Source: Pseudomonadota bacterium (GTDB lineage Bacteria; Pseudomonadota; Alphaproteobacteria; Acetobacterales; Acetobacteraceae). From it: a stretch of DNA of 34,032 bases. The position numbers and the translations under genes are program-made. Positions 33,051 to 34,032 of the stretch are shown piece by piece. The stretch spans positions 1 to 34,032 of the forward strand of contig JAKCCP010000303.1 in assembly GCA_021841985.1 (NCBI GenBank), written 5' to 3'. Positions within the stretch are counted from its first letter, which is position 1, and the number at the start of each line of letters is the position of its first letter. Below the pieces are notes generated by a model, which was given only the letters and a program-made list of their open reading frames with translations, did no database searches and had not been told where the DNA came from.

Positions 33051-34032
33051 ATGAACGTCGAGACTGCCGATCGGATAGACGAGGAGAGGCCTGCGGCGGC
33101 GCGGGCGGCATACCACCGCGGCGTGGCGTTGCTAGAGGCCGGCCGGCCAGCGGAGGCGCTTGCCGCTTTCCAGCTCGCGCGCGGGCGTGCGCGGGAAATG
33201 CCGGAAGCGTTTTATGGCATCGGCAATGCCTGCTTCGCGCTTGGCCGTTTCGCCGAGGCACTCGCGGCCTACCAGGAGATGCTGGCGCGCCGGCCGGATT
33301 TCGCCGATGCCTGGTCAAATAGTGGCAATGCGCTGCAGGAACTCGGCCGGTATGAGGAATCGCTCGGCTGTTATCGCGCCGCGCTGACGCATGATCCGCG
33401 GCATTTTCAGGCCCATTCCAACATGAGCGGCGCGCTTTACCGCTTGCAGCGCTTCGCCGCGGCGGCAGCGGCGGCGCGGGCGGCAATCGCCTGCGCGCCG
33501 ACCTGGCCGGTCGGCTATTCCAATCTGGCGGCAGCCTTGCGCGCCCTGGCGCGCTATCCGGAGGCGCTCGATAGCTGCTTTGCCGCGCTCAAGCTCAAGC
33601 CGGACTACCCCGAGGCGCTTGTCAATCTCGGCACCACGCTGCACGACATGATGCAGTATCAATCCGCGCTAACCGCCTACGATCTGGCGCTACAATGTGC
33701 CCCCGCTCATCCTCTCGCGCTGATGAACCTGGGCGTCTCGCTGCTCGCGCTGAGCCGGCTTGAGGAGGCCATCGCGACCCTGCGCCGGGCCGCCGCGCTG
33801 GCCCCCCGGGATCCCGAGCCGATCTTCAACCTCGCCATGGCGCTGCTCAAATCCGGGCACCAGATGGCCGAGGGATTGGCTCTTTACGAACGGCGCTGGG
33901 AACGCCCCGAGACGGCGCGGCGCGATTTTGGCCGGCCGCAATGGCAGGGCGAGGCGATCGCTTGGCGGACCATTCTCCTGCATGCCGAGCAGGGCTATGG
34001 CGACACCCTACAGTTCATCCGCTACGCGCCGA
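33051..34032 (+). CDS. TPR protein, probable glycosyltransferase-like (partial)
   Basis: Only the first 327 codons are in the window; the frame is open to the right edge. It contains about eight tetratricopeptide repeats (residues roughly 20-290), with typical signatures such as AFYGIGNACFALGRFAEALA, DAWSNSGNALQELGRYEESL, ALVNLGTTLHDMMQYQSALT and ALMNLGVSLLALSRLEEAIA. After the repeats it reads GLALYERRWERPE and then LLHAEQGYGDTLQFIRYAP, the transition into the C-terminal domain of TPR proteins related to O-GlcNAc-transferase or glycosyltransferase-9-like enzymes, where this HAEQGxGDTLQF(I/V)RY motif is common. The start ATG 33051 lacks a clear ribosome site (GAGG is 15 bases away), so it could begin further in, for example at ATG 33199. 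The function is unassigned. Confidence 0.78.
   Translation, partial: MNVETADRIDEERPAAARAAYHRGVALLEAGRPAEALAAFQLARGRAREMPEAFYGIGNACFALGRFAEALAAYQEMLARRPDFADAWSNSGNALQELGRYEESLGCYRAALTHDPRHFQAHSNMSGALYRLQRFAAAAAAARAAIACAPTWPVGYSNLAAALRALARYPEALDSCFAALKLKPDYPEALVNLGTTLHDMMQYQSALTAYDLALQCAPAHPLALMNLGVSLLALSRLEEAIATLRRAAALAPRDPEPIFNLAMALLKSGHQMAEGLALYERRWERPETARRDFGRPQWQGEAIAWRTILLHAEQGYGDTLQFIRYAP

Noticed and set aside
1..34032. CRISPR array, rRNA operon, prophage or intact insertion sequence
   Set aside because: No regular spaced repeats, no rRNA-like sequence, no phage structural genes and no complete transposase were seen on either strand.

Overview
The window is a GC-rich chromosomal segment of an alphaproteobacterium, most likely Rhodospirillales/Acetobacterales (Acetobacteraceae-like, possibly an acidophile). 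The reasons are a hopanoid gene set (hpnH, hpnM, hpnI, hpnJ) beside the isoprenoid genes ispH and dxs, the short alphaproteobacterial ProS, a DUF3576 lipoprotein, a fused DoxDA thiosulfate:quinone oxidoreductase-like protein, and GC-rich palindromic intergenic elements. I infer the taxon from gene content; no marker gene was searched.

Layout. 1-3600 (+): the 3' end of an HSD10-type short-chain dehydrogenase, a 625-bp gap with a perfect 21-bp inverted repeat, then a Baeyer-Villiger monooxygenase and a MetX-fold alpha/beta hydrolase. The last two look like a ketone-to-ester-to-acid/alcohol module and have visibly lower GC than the rest. 3665-5914: a divergent sensor kinase and OmpR-type regulator. 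5991-13602: the hopanoid region, with ispH-hpnH on the minus strand and dxs-hpnM-hpnI-hpnJ on the plus strand. It joins isoprenoid precursor supply (DXS, IspH) to side-chain extension (HpnH) and head-group glycosylation/cyclitol formation (HpnI, HpnJ). The expected hpnK is not next to hpnJ. 13604-15487: a small disrupted zone with an IS1634-like transposase scrap, two small heat-shock proteins on the minus strand, and a decayed ISAs1-type transposase end. The leader of the second heat-shock gene looks like a ROSE RNA thermometer.

15491-22775 (all minus): a DUF2076 protein, then glyQ-glyS, ppdK and a GST-family gene, with ppdK and the GST gene translationally coupled. An AT-rich inverted pair of palindromic elements lies between glyS and ppdK. 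22845-26176: a GC-rich nested palindrome, then doxDA preceded by an orphan ModA-like binding protein, a DUF3576 lipoprotein, and a one-domain ModE-type regulator on the plus strand. 26186-32874 (minus): a tight block proS-lolC-lolD-dnaE. 33051-end (+): the start of a TPR protein, preceded by an orphan hairpin plus T-run that could be an attenuator.

The housekeeping calls (dxs, ispH, ppdK, glyQS, dnaE, lolCD, proS, hpnHIJM) are secure. The most interesting loose ends are the BVMO/hydrolase pair, the DoxDA plus orphan binding protein plus ModE-like neighbourhood, the thermometer-like heat-shock leader in an IS graveyard beside the truncated hopanoid operon, and three kinds of palindromic intergenic element. 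I found no CRISPR array, rRNA, tRNA or intact insertion sequence.
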